Shown here piece by piece: positions 1 through 5,041 of a stretch of 7,128 bases of DNA (position 1 is its first letter; each line of letters opens with the position of its first letter). The notes below the pieces were generated by a model. That model was not told the DNA's origin and ran no database searches. It was given only the letters and a program-made list of their open reading frames with translations. The DNA lies in assembly GCA_903930505.1 (NCBI GenBank), contig CAIYYQ010000331.1, positions 1 to 7,128 of the forward strand, in the 5' to 3' direction. Source of the DNA: Methanobacteriota archaeon. GTDB taxonomy: Archaea > Thermoplasmatota > E2 > DHVEG-1. Both the position numbers and the translations under genes were made by a program.

Positions 1-1
1 G

Positions 2-340
2 CAGGACAATCAACAAGTAGGATACGCTATCGACACTAAACGACCTCTCGCTGTTCGTGCACTTCGCAGAAGCAATGTACGCAAAAAGATCACCGAATAC
101 CTTTTTGATATCAGCCCCAGTGGCAGTTACACATCAGATATCGCATATCATACAAAGACAACCCCGACAAACGTCCTTGGTGCATTACGAGGGATGGGCA
201 CCAGATACAAAAAAGAAGAATCTCTATTAAATTTACACATTATCGAACAAGTAAATGATAATACTCCTAAACCCATCAAGATATATCGAATCACTGAATT
301 CGGAAAGGAACTAATAGAATTAATAAAAGACCGACAATAA
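2..340 (+). CDS. Winged-helix transcriptional regulator, C-terminal part (5' truncated by window edge)
   Basis: The reading frame is open from base 2 to a TAA at 338-340 and gives 112 visible residues; the start lies off the window. Visible residues 22-66 carry a basic patch (RRSNVRKK) and then a helix-turn-helix core, with SGSYTSDIA at 40-48, TPTNVLGALRGMG at 54-66 and RYKKEESLLNL just after. The segment YRITEFGKELIELI at 95-108 is the usual last helix of archaeal winged-helix regulators. I recognise this SYTSDIA...TPTNVLGALRGMG pattern as an archaeal family of predicted DNA-binding regulators; the target and any ligand are unknown. The gene converges on rtcA and ends in a T-run. There is no sign of frameshift in the visible part. 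A larger protein with an N-terminal sensor domain cannot be excluded because the N-terminus is missing. Confidence 0.8.
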   Translation, partial: QDNQQVGYAIDTKRPLAVRALRRSNVRKKITEYLFDISPSGSYTSDIAYHTKTTPTNVLGALRGMGTRYKKEESLLNLHIIEQVNDNTPKPIKIYRITEFGKELIELIKDRQ

Positions 341-343
341 CAC

Positions 344-360
344 AAAAAAAAGATTTTTTT
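344..360. terminator. Bidirectional poly-A/poly-T terminator between convergent genes
   Basis: Eight A (344-351) and seven T (354-360) lie back to back four bases after the winged-helix stop codon. Each strand therefore ends in a T-run, the usual archaeal termination signal. On the plus strand it closes the regulator gene; on the minus strand the T-run lies about 45 bases beyond the rtcA stop. Confidence 0.6.
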
Positions 361-394
361 CTAAAATGTATATTATGATGTTTTCATATAATTA

Positions 395-1429
395 TTATTC
401 TAATGTAATACGTACAGAACAATTGTGTATAGTTTTTTGAAAAGTGATTTCTTTAAAGAATTGATTCATCAGCCACATATTGGTTTCTGCATGATTACTA
501 ATCAAACGAACACGTAACGAAACATGATTTCCTTGTACCCGTGCAAGTGTCATATACGGGAGAAGTTGATCAAACGCATAAACATCCAGTGTTGCTTTTG
601 CAATTATTTCATTTAACAGTTCAGTCGCAGCTTTTTCCCCAACCGATTCTGCAGGATACCCTTTTTCGCCAAGAACAGTTGACCCAAGTATTGTTTTGTT
701 AGATGAACACCATAACGTAATCCCGGTACCTTCAGATAATGCAGTGGTTTTTTCAACAATAATAGATGACGACAGATTTTTTTTCAATAATGCTTTTATT
801 GCTGCATGTTTCATCCGTTCTGCAATATGATCCGGAAGATTCTTTGTGAGTGAAATAATTCCGTTCACATTAGAAAACATAGGTTGTTCATCACCATGAA
901 ATGGAAGTATTTTATTATTGGGATATAGCGTGAGTTGTGCATCACCACCTCCTTTAGGGTAATACCCGCGTTGCAGTAATTCTACCTCAGTGTTGATTCC
1001 CATTTGTTTCAGGTACGGTAAAAATACGTTCGTGAAATAATCCCATGATGGTGCCCATTTCACATCAGTGCCACCCTTAAGTCTGATAGTCATTGGTTTT
1101 TTCGTATGAAGTGAACCTAGAAGAATGGTTTGAAAAACCAAAATTATACTCCCAGCGGTACCAATATCAAAAGTATAGGAGCCTTCTTGCAATTTACCAG
1201 GTATGAACGTTATATGTGATGAGCCAACAGTGAGTCCCTTTGTTTTTGCGTTACAGAGAGTTTCCATGCAGGAAACAGCGGTATAATGCTGTGGTTTTAA
1301 CCCAGGTGTTGGACGGTTTGATCGAATATTTTTGATTTCAATAGGTGTATTTGTCAAGACAGATAATGCAACTGCAGTACGCAGGATTTGTCCGCCTCCT
1401 TCTCCGTGGGATCCATCTATATTTAACAA
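395..1429 (-). CDS. rtcA: RNA 3'-terminal phosphate cyclase (RtcA)
   Basis: This enzyme converts RNA 3'-phosphates to 2',3'-cyclic phosphates using ATP through a covalent enzyme-AMP intermediate, and is cytoplasmic. Family signatures are complete: IDGSHGEGGGQILRTAVALS near the N-terminus, DIGTAGS...FQTILLGS, LKGGTDVKWAPS, RGYYPKGGGDA, and the C-terminal DQLLPYMTLA followed by NHAETN, whose His (313 of 344) matches the catalytic adenylated His by motif position. Start choice: the frame opens at a TTG at 1445-1447, but a GGAGG sits at 1439-1443, inside that longer version. The in-frame TTG at 1427-1429, 9 bases downstream of GGAGG, gives MLNIDGS, matching how archaeal RtcA proteins begin. I therefore call 344 residues, close to the roughly 340 normal for the family. 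It is the last gene of a minus-strand operon, 20 bases after the amidase stop. Both candidate starts are TTG, so translation is probably modest. Confidence 0.93.
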   Translation of the reverse strand: MLNIDGSHGEGGGQILRTAVALSVLTNTPIEIKNIRSNRPTPGLKPQHYTAVSCMETLCNAKTKGLTVGSSHITFIPGKLQEGSYTFDIGTAGSIILVFQTILLGSLHTKKPMTIRLKGGTDVKWAPSWDYFTNVFLPYLKQMGINTEVELLQRGYYPKGGGDAQLTLYPNNKILPFHGDEQPMFSNVNGIISLTKNLPDHIAERMKHAAIKALLKKNLSSSIIVEKTTALSEGTGITLWCSSNKTILGSTVLGEKGYPAESVGEKAATELLNEIIAKATLDVYAFDQLLPYMTLARVQGNHVSLRVRLISNHAETNMWLMNQFFKEITFQKTIHNCSVRITLE

Positions 1430-1438
1430 AAGGATTAT

Positions 1439-1443
1439 TTCCT
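1439..1443 (-). promoter_or_regulatory. Shine-Dalgarno of rtcA that decides its start
   Basis: The minus strand reads GGAGG here, just after the amidase stop codon. It lies inside the longest possible rtcA frame (TTG at 1447), so it could not serve that start, but it is 9 bases before the TTG at 1429. This favours the shorter protein. Confidence 0.6.
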
Positions 1444-1449
1444 CCAATT

Positions 1450-1932
1450 TTATTTTTGATTGAGGTATTCAAATAAAAGATCAAGAGCAGCATTGCAGGT
1501 GCTTTCTTTTATTTGAAGCCTATCACCTGAGAACAAATATTTTTTTACAGAAACATTTTTTGATGTTGCGATACCAATGTATACAAGCCCGACTGGTTTA
1601 TCCTTTGTGCCGCCTTTGGGTCCTGCGATGCCAGTAGTTGCAATACCAATGTCTGCCTGTGATCTTTTTTTGATTCCTGTTGCCATCGCATGTGCGGTTT
1701 GTTCGCTTACTGCTCCATGTTGTTTGAGTGTTTTTTCAGAGACATCAAGCAGTTCTTGTTTTGCGGTATTACTGTAGGAGATTACGCCTCGATCAAAATA
1801 TTCAGAACTTCCTGATATGTTTGTGAGGATATGGGCAAGGAGACCGCCAGTGCAGGATTCTGCGGTAGCAAGAGTGAGACCTTTTGTTTTGAGTTGTTGT
1901 GAAACATTTAGTAAAAGCTCTTCATCGATCAT
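1450..1932 (-). CDS. pncC: CinA C-terminal domain protein, nicotinamide-nucleotide amidase (PncC type)
   Basis: The protein is 160 residues, the size of a stand-alone CinA C-terminal domain without the MoCF-like N-terminal half of full-length CinA. Members hydrolyse nicotinamide mononucleotide to nicotinate mononucleotide and ammonia, feeding pyridine-nucleotide salvage in the cytoplasm. Visible signatures are TAESCTGG at 23-30 with the presumed nucleophile Ser26, GVISYSNTAKQELL at 49-62 with Tyr53 and Lys58 at the conserved positions, and TTGIAGPKGGT...KPVGLVYIG around 99-120. The usual GPGGGT reads GPKGGT here, a mild change in a loop. The ATG at 1930-1932 is preceded by GAGG about 8 bases upstream and follows directly on the stop codon of the zinc-ribbon gene, so the two are probably translationally coupled. 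Motif support for the family is strong; the NMN substrate is inferred from family knowledge. Confidence 0.92.
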   Translation of the reverse strand: MIDEELLLNVSQQLKTKGLTLATAESCTGGLLAHILTNISGSSEYFDRGVISYSNTAKQELLDVSEKTLKQHGAVSEQTAHAMATGIKKRSQADIGIATTGIAGPKGGTKDKPVGLVYIGIATSKNVSVKKYLFSGDRLQIKESTCNAALDLLFEYLNQK

Positions 1933-2076
1933 TTATTCTTCCTCTTTTCGTTTCTTTTTTGTTTTTCCATGTTTTGCTAAAAAGAGCTGATAATGTGTTT
2001 TGCAGAGAAACCACATCCCGTTGTTTTCATCGACAACGTAGTTTCCTTCTTTGCTACAGTAAAAGCATTTTCGCAC
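1933..2076 (-). CDS. Small zinc-ribbon protein, 47 residues, GTG start
   Basis: This short gene is easily missed because it starts with GTG (2074-2076) and is overlain by a spurious plus-strand frame. It reads MRKCFYCSKEGNYVVDENNG, then MWFLCKTHYQ, and ends in a very basic and acidic tail (KTKKKRKEEE). Cys4, Cys7, Cys25 and His28 form a CX2C-X17-CX2H set, a plausible single zinc site. Its TAA touches the ATG of the pncC gene with no spacer, and rtcA follows, so it is probably the first gene of a three-gene operon. The reading frame is open a little further upstream but offers no ATG, so GTG is the best start. Small archaeal zinc ribbons of this kind are often nucleic-acid or protein binding; no specific function can be assigned. 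The Cys/His spacing and operon fit make it likely to be real. Confidence 0.72.
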   Translation of the reverse strand: MRKCFYCSKEGNYVVDENNGMWFLCKTHYQLFLAKHGKTKKKRKEEE

Positions 2077-2110
2077 TGAAATCCCATATAGACATGTATT
2101 CTCTGTTTTT

Positions 2111-2119
2111 CTTTTTTAT
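2111..2119 (-). promoter_or_regulatory. Possible TATA box of the zinc-ribbon/pncC/rtcA operon
   Basis: The minus strand reads ATAAAAAAG. A start about 26 bases downstream, near 2089, would leave a leader of roughly a dozen bases before the GTG at 2076. The match is AT-rich and not distinctive, so this is tentative. Confidence 0.3.
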
Positions 2120-2141
2120 GGCTCTTTGTTTATTGTTTGAT

Positions 2142-2158
2142 ATCCTAGAAAATCATTT
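2142..2158 (+). repeat. 17-base repeat, copy 1 (direct)
   Basis: The sequence ATCCTAGAAAATCATTT occurs here and again, identical, at 2678-2694. The two copies bracket about 520 bases holding the small membrane-protein gene. A 13-base inverted relative lies at 2610-2622. Confidence 0.7.
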
Positions 2159-2225
2159 GTTTACAGGAGAAAACCCATCAAAATGGTGACTTTGAAATGC
2201 TTGTAAGTACCTCATTCAAAATGGG

Positions 2226-2259
2226 GAGGGAAGCAACTATTCCCTCTTCTCAATTTTTT
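2226..2259 (+). terminator. Hairpin followed by T-run (intrinsic-terminator-like)
   Basis: GAGGGAA (2226-2232) and TTCCCTC (2240-2246) pair perfectly around a 7-base loop, and G-T and G-C pairs can extend the stem outward. A run of six T (2254-2259) follows. The polarity suits plus-strand transcription, but no convincing plus-strand gene lies upstream, so it is either the end of an unannotated RNA or a roadblock in front of the downstream promoter. Confidence 0.5.
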
Positions 2260-2264
2260 AGGGT

Positions 2265-2301
2265 GAATTCGAATATAAAAAGAATCCGAATCAATATATT
2301 A
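2265..2301 (+). promoter_or_regulatory. Possible promoter region of the small membrane-protein gene
   Basis: Two TATA-like stretches, TATAAAAA at 2274-2281 and ATATATTA at 2294-2301, lie upstream of the gene at 2368. They sit within a 17-base-spaced imperfect direct repeat (GAATTCGAAT at 2265 and GAATCCGAAT at 2282). The leader would be about 40 to 65 bases. The repeat overlapping the TATA region could be an operator, but this is inference from base pattern only. Confidence 0.3.
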
Positions 2302-2367
2302 AATGTGGGGACATATTCTTATTCCTGATGAAAAAATTCAAATAATCAGAGGTGATAACATATTTAC

Positions 2368-2568
2368 ATGAGTCAAAAATCGGTTTGGCAAGGATTTGGA
2401 ATAGCTACTCTATTATGGATACCAATATCTCTTATTACTGGCTATTTGGTTTGGTATCTAGGTTGGGATAAAATCATCCATCCATTAATTGGGCTTCTAA
2501 TATCAGCGATTATTGTTTTCATAATTGCTATTCCTTATTTAACCTATATAGAAAAAAAATCGAAATAA
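2368..2568 (+). CDS. Small two-helix membrane protein, 66 residues, family not recognised
   Basis: The protein is mostly hydrophobic, with one predicted membrane helix at about residues 8-31 (WQGFGIATLLWIPISLITG...) and a second at about 36-58 (IIHPLIGLLISAIIVFIIAI). A short tryptophan-rich turn (YLGWDK) joins them, and the C-terminal tail IEKKSK is basic. No catalytic or binding motif is visible. Upstream, AGGTGAT at 2350-2356 is a reasonable ribosome-binding site, though 11 bases from the ATG is on the long side; an in-frame stop just upstream (2356-2358) fixes the ATG as the first usable start. T-rich tracts follow the stop. It stands alone, bracketed by the 17-base repeats and next to tRNA-Gln, which suits a recently acquired or lineage-specific gene. 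I do not assign a function. Confidence 0.6.
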   Translation: MSQKSVWQGFGIATLLWIPISLITGYLVWYLGWDKIIHPLIGLLISAIIVFIIAIPYLTYIEKKSK

Positions 2569-2609
2569 ATTAATTTTTCATTTTTCATCCTTATTTTTAA
2601 TGGAGAACC

Positions 2610-2622
2610 AATGATTTCCTAG
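2610..2622 (-). repeat. Inverted copy of the 17-base repeat core (12 of 13)
   Basis: AATGATTTCCTAG is the reverse complement, with one mismatch, of CTAGAAAATCATT found at 2146-2158 (within one base at its edge) and 2681-2693. With the 2681 copy it forms an inverted pair about 58 bases apart. Confidence 0.5.
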
Positions 2623-2669
2623 AAATGTAATTTACAACAAAACCATGTCCTATAAATGTAACTTACCAC
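2623..2669 (+). repeat. Imperfect direct repeat, 31-base period
   Basis: AAATGTAATTTACAAC at 2623-2638 and AAATGTAACTTACCAC at 2654-2669 agree at 14 of 16 positions. They lie between the inverted copies of the CTAGAAAATCATT motif, upstream of tRNA-Gln. Confidence 0.5.
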
Positions 2670-2677
2670 TACACCTC

Positions 2678-2694
2678 ATCCTAGAAAATCATTT
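2678..2694 (+). repeat. 17-base repeat, copy 2 (direct)
   Basis: Identical to 2142-2158. It runs into CATTTAAAGG, whose TTTAAA (2692-2697) could be the TATA box of tRNA-Gln, with a start near 2720. The repeat may therefore be partly a shared promoter sequence. Confidence 0.7.
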
Positions 2695-2739
2695 AAAGGA
2701 AAATTGGTATCCACCTTCTGCATTGATCAATGGTACTCT

Positions 2740-2815
<76 letters not shown>

Positions 2816-2862
2816 TCAATTTGGTTTAATCCTGTTTTTGAATGATTTTTCCCACAAATAAG

Positions 2863-2877
2863 CGAAAAGTATTTAAA
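2863..2877 (+). promoter_or_regulatory. Strong BRE/TATA box of an unassigned transcript
   Basis: CGAAAAG followed by TATTTAAA (2870-2877) is the best archaeal promoter match in the window. The expected start, about 26 bases past the box centre, falls near 2899-2901, exactly where the inverted repeat of the candidate RNA begins. The tRNA-Glu gene is 240 bases further on, too far to be its simple target. Confidence 0.6.
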
Positions 2878-2897
2878 CAAACAAACACACAGTAAAA

Positions 2898-3013
2898 AAT
2901 AGGCAGGAGAAAATGTATCTGTCACCACGGAAAAAAACAGCTCCAATTTTTGCATTTTTTCCACCTCCAATTTCTCCTGCCTTACTCTTCTTTTCAATCA
3001 ACAACATTTTTTT
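2898..3013 (+). ncRNA. Candidate small structured RNA
   Basis: A 12-base perfect inverted repeat pairs AGGCAGGAGAAA (2901-2912) with TTTCTCCTGCCT (2971-2982). Inside it, GGAAAAAA (2929-2936) pairs with TTTTTTCC (2955-2962), giving a nested stem with an internal loop and an 18-base apical loop. A strong TATA box places the transcript start at the base of the outer stem, and seven T (3007-3013) follow. The repeated CTCCAATTT (2941-2949, 2965-2973) lies in the loop and the 3' side. The outer stem hides a GGAG that precedes an ATG (2913) by only 3 bases, so a 43-residue hydrophobic peptide (2913-3044) is an alternative reading; its frame runs through the T-run. No C/D-box or H/ACA-box features are evident. 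The class is unknown. Confidence 0.35.
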
Positions 3014-3083
3014 AATAACCATTATTTCTACAAATTTCACATAATATCATCGGATTTTTTGGTCAATGATTGTCCAGGCGCAA

Positions 3084-3093
3084 TTTTAATAAA
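3084..3093 (+). promoter_or_regulatory. Possible TATA box of tRNA-Glu
   Basis: TTTTAATAAA lies about 50 bases before the tRNA and would give a leader of roughly 25 bases, similar in position to the TTTAAA before tRNA-Gln. Only the spacing and base composition support it. Confidence 0.3.
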
Positions 3094-3140
3094 GAATTCC
3101 GTATTGTTGGGTCTACCCTTCAAACAATAAAAACTAATTT

Positions 3141-3215
3141 GCTCCCATGGTGTAGTCCGGCCAATCATTCCGGCCTTTCGAGCCGAAGACTCGGGTTCGA
3201 ATCCCGATGGGAGCA
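3141..3215 (+). tRNA. tRNA-Glu(TTC)
   Basis: The acceptor GCTCCCA pairs with TGGGAGC with discriminator A3215. The anticodon loop CTTTCGA has TTC at 3177-3179. The T-arm TCGGG-TTCGAAT-CCCGA is perfect. The anticodon stem CCGGC/GCCGA has a C-A mismatch at its outer pair. CCA is not encoded. Much of the D-arm and anticodon arm matches the tRNA-Gln 400 bases upstream, as expected for two tRNAs read by the same GluRS in archaea. Confidence 0.95.
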
Positions 3216-3216
3216 C

Positions 3217-3223
3217 TTTTTTT
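3217..3223 (+). terminator. Poly-T terminator of tRNA-Glu
   Basis: Seven T begin two bases after the discriminator base, a typical archaeal tRNA transcript end. Confidence 0.65.
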
Positions 3224-3401
3224 CTAAAAAAGACCTAAGTAACTTGACATTGTCACATTACAAATAACCCGCGTGAATTTCTATTCCCAACTCTTCGTTA
3301 TATTCAATATTTACACTGTTCCAAATGTATCACAACCACACAATCCACCACTTTTTTTGAATCAATCCTAAGAAATTACACCATCATTCCAAAGATTCTG
3401 A

Positions 3402-4918
3402 GGTTGAACAACAAAGCATCAGCTCAAACAAAAGTAATGCTAAACATATTAGTTTCCTCATAATCTGCTATATTTGTTTCTCCGATGATGCGACTGTCGA
3501 GCAGACAATCTTGCTTTATGCTTCTCCAGAATCAAATGTAAAAGCTCCTGTTTGGTCACGGTTTGTTTCGGCATAATAACCTCAAGAATCTCCTTGACAT
3601 CCTGCACCGTTACAAAATCAGCTTTCTTCCCCAGATCTATTGACAATGACATAAGATATAACATAGCGAGCAAGGTCATGGTCATATGATGATGCCAACC
3701 AGTCCAACTACGTACTTGATAATCTGCTAGTCCAGCGATACCTTTACCATCTTCAAATGTTCGTTCGATCCAATACCTGCTTCCAGACATCTTCGCAAGA
3801 CGGTCAAGAGATGTCTCAGGTAGAGCGTTTGATAATTGATATTTTATTTCATCATTTTCTAGATCCTTTCGGATGACCAGCCAACATTCATCACCAGGAA
3901 GAGAGTTGTCTTCACTAGGAAATACACGCAGACATGCTATATCTGCCCAGAGTTCCCTTCGCTCGGTATCACGGATAAAAACACGATGCCAATGCTTTTC
4001 TTCAAGTTGATCTTTAATATCTTTGACCGGTATTGGATCAGTTCCATCAATTACTTTCTCACGAGTAGGGTTACGACCACGAACATCTTTTTTTCGTGCA
4101 GGTACTCCTGTTTTCGGACGTTTCAACCATACTCCAAGGTTACACGGAATATCAGCAATGTAGATCATATCATGTGTGTCAATCTTATTTCTTAACCAGG
4201 AATCACGACCATACAATGAATCCATACCAATCCAACCAAAAGGCACCTTGTTTTTCTTTTGTGCATGATGTATCATCTCCCAAGCAAGCTCAATCTTCGT
4301 CTTAAAAACAACATCATCAGGTACACCACATTTCGTACGACGACTCTGATCATCAACCCATTCCTCAGGAAGATACAACCGCTCATCAATCAACGTCCGA
4401 TAGGAATCTTTGACGTATCCAAGATAGACGCCAACCTGACAATTCGCAACTTTTCCCAGTCTGCCACAATATTGTGGGTCAACACCCACTGAATCATTTC
4501 CTTGTTTTGGAAAGCAACATTCATCGATATGCATTGAACCATTGGTTTTATCTCCAATAGTATCAATGACATCACGTTGAATATGATCAAGCACCGGCTC
4601 ATGCTCCCATGGAGAATCAGAAACAAAATGCGTTAAAGACTGATTATTACAATCAGGGACATTTTTTGCATAACTACACATAGTACCATCTCCTTTATCC
4701 AACAACTTCCCTTGAAGATATTGAAACGACTGCTTCGCGACACTTCGGGTTTTATTCACAAAATGTGAGATATACCCGCCATGAAGACCGGTTAGTTTAT
4801 CAAGAGATTCATCTAAATCTTTTACGCATAAACGAAACCTCATACAACATCCCATCCACTCCTCTCTTTGTTAATTAAAGAAAAGGAGACGGAGATTAAA
4901 ATAAGGTTGTATCAATTA
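3402..4918 (-). mobile_element. IS701-like insertion sequence, boundaries tentative
   Basis: An intact IS701/DDE_5-type transposase fills most of this stretch. Near the ends, TTGAACAAC (3404-3412) resembles the reverse complement of GTTGTATCAA (4906-4915, reading TTGATACAAC): nine of ten bases with one gap. CTGA occurs just outside both ends (3398-3401 and 4919-4922) and would be a 4-base target duplication, the length known for IS701 elements. That gives about 1.5 kb, a normal size. The presence of an element is well supported; the exact ends are weak because the inverted repeats are short and gapped and CTGA does not fit the preferred YTAR target. Between tRNA-Glu and the left end, 3224-3401, I see no gene. 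Confidence 0.55.
3458..4855 (-). CDS. IS701-family DDE transposase (SRSO17/DDE_5 type)
   Basis: This is the 465-residue transposase that cuts and joins the ends of its element, with an RNase H-like DDE fold. Candidate catalytic residues are Asp111 in SMHIDECCFPKQG (the family's usual IDDTGFPKKG region), Asp212 in WIGMDSLYGRD (usual ADSAYG region), and Glu364 in SRYWIERTFEDGKG, with Glu368 as an alternative reading. The following GLADYQVRSWTGWHHHMTM and LLAMLYLMSL are typical of the IS701 C-terminal part. The basic tail RQSHHRRNKYSRL may bind DNA. The frame is uninterrupted and of usual length, so the protein could be active. The ATG at 4853-4855 has GAGGAG only 3 bases upstream; the ATG at residue 5 is an alternative. 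It is the only clear mobile-element gene here, lying between tRNA-Glu and the CorA-like gene. Confidence 0.9.
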   Translation of the reverse strand: MGCCMRFRLCVKDLDESLDKLTGLHGGYISHFVNKTRSVAKQSFQYLQGKLLDKGDGTMCSYAKNVPDCNNQSLTHFVSDSPWEHEPVLDHIQRDVIDTIGDKTNGSMHIDECCFPKQGNDSVGVDPQYCGRLGKVANCQVGVYLGYVKDSYRTLIDERLYLPEEWVDDQSRRTKCGVPDDVVFKTKIELAWEMIHHAQKKNKVPFGWIGMDSLYGRDSWLRNKIDTHDMIYIADIPCNLGVWLKRPKTGVPARKKDVRGRNPTREKVIDGTDPIPVKDIKDQLEEKHWHRVFIRDTERRELWADIACLRVFPSEDNSLPGDECWLVIRKDLENDEIKYQLSNALPETSLDRLAKMSGSRYWIERTFEDGKGIAGLADYQVRSWTGWHHHMTMTLLAMLYLMSLSIDLGKKADFVTVQDVKEILEVIMPKQTVTKQELLHLILEKHKARLSARQSHHRRNKYSRL

Positions 4919-4922
4919 CTGA

Positions 4923-4993
4923 TTTGATCAAAAATTGAATCTGACAAAGTCAAGGTAATATCAAAAATTTATTACAAAGAATTATTGATCAAT
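4923..4993. promoter_or_regulatory. Two TTGATCAA dyads upstream of the CorA-like gene
   Basis: TTTGATCAAA (4923-4932) and ATTGATCAAT (4984-4993) are perfect 10-base palindromes with the same core, 61 bases apart. The second ends 13 bases before the TATA-like TTTATA, where a regulator could act. The same ATTGATCAAT is found at 2722-2731, just before tRNA-Gln. Operator function is inference. Confidence 0.3.
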
Positions 4994-5001
4994 GATGTGC
5001 A

Positions 5002-5012
5002 AAACATTTATA
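5002..5012 (+). promoter_or_regulatory. TATA box of the CorA-like gene (leaderless mRNA)
   Basis: AAACATTTATA holds TTTATA at 5007-5012. A start about 25 bases downstream falls near 5035, leaving a leader of only a few bases before the ATG at 5042. No Shine-Dalgarno is present, which fits leaderless initiation as is common in archaea. Confidence 0.5.
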
Positions 5013-5041
5013 CTACATTTTTTAATACATGACTGACTTTT

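Noticed and set aside
1899..2189. Plus-strand open frame of 96 codons, including a hydrophobic 31-residue piece from an ATG at 2095
   Set aside because: It overlaps the zinc-ribbon gene in antisense and its promoter region, has no ribosome-binding site, and its hydrophobicity comes from a T-rich tract. The Cys/His pattern on the minus strand is more convincing.
2901..2982. The 12-base inverted repeat as ends of a tiny transposable element
   Set aside because: There is no matching target duplication outside the arms, and the TATA box position fits a transcript start better.
2913..3044. 43-residue plus-strand peptide with GGAG upstream
   Set aside because: Spacing of GGAG to ATG is only 3 bases, the start lies inside a strong stem, and the frame crosses a T7 run. 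Kept only as an alternative to the RNA candidate.
3070..3267. Plus-strand open frame across tRNA-Glu
   Set aside because: It reads straight through the tRNA gene and its terminator.
3224..3401. Possible gene or RNA between tRNA-Glu and the insertion sequence
   Set aside because: Short frames on both strands are broken by stops and no conserved pattern is seen; only a small TGACA-T-TGTCA dyad near 3245 was noted.
4390..4626. Second minus-strand frame within the transposase, suggesting a frameshifted or overlapping gene
   Set aside because: The main frame is uninterrupted with all motifs, so this is a shadow frame.
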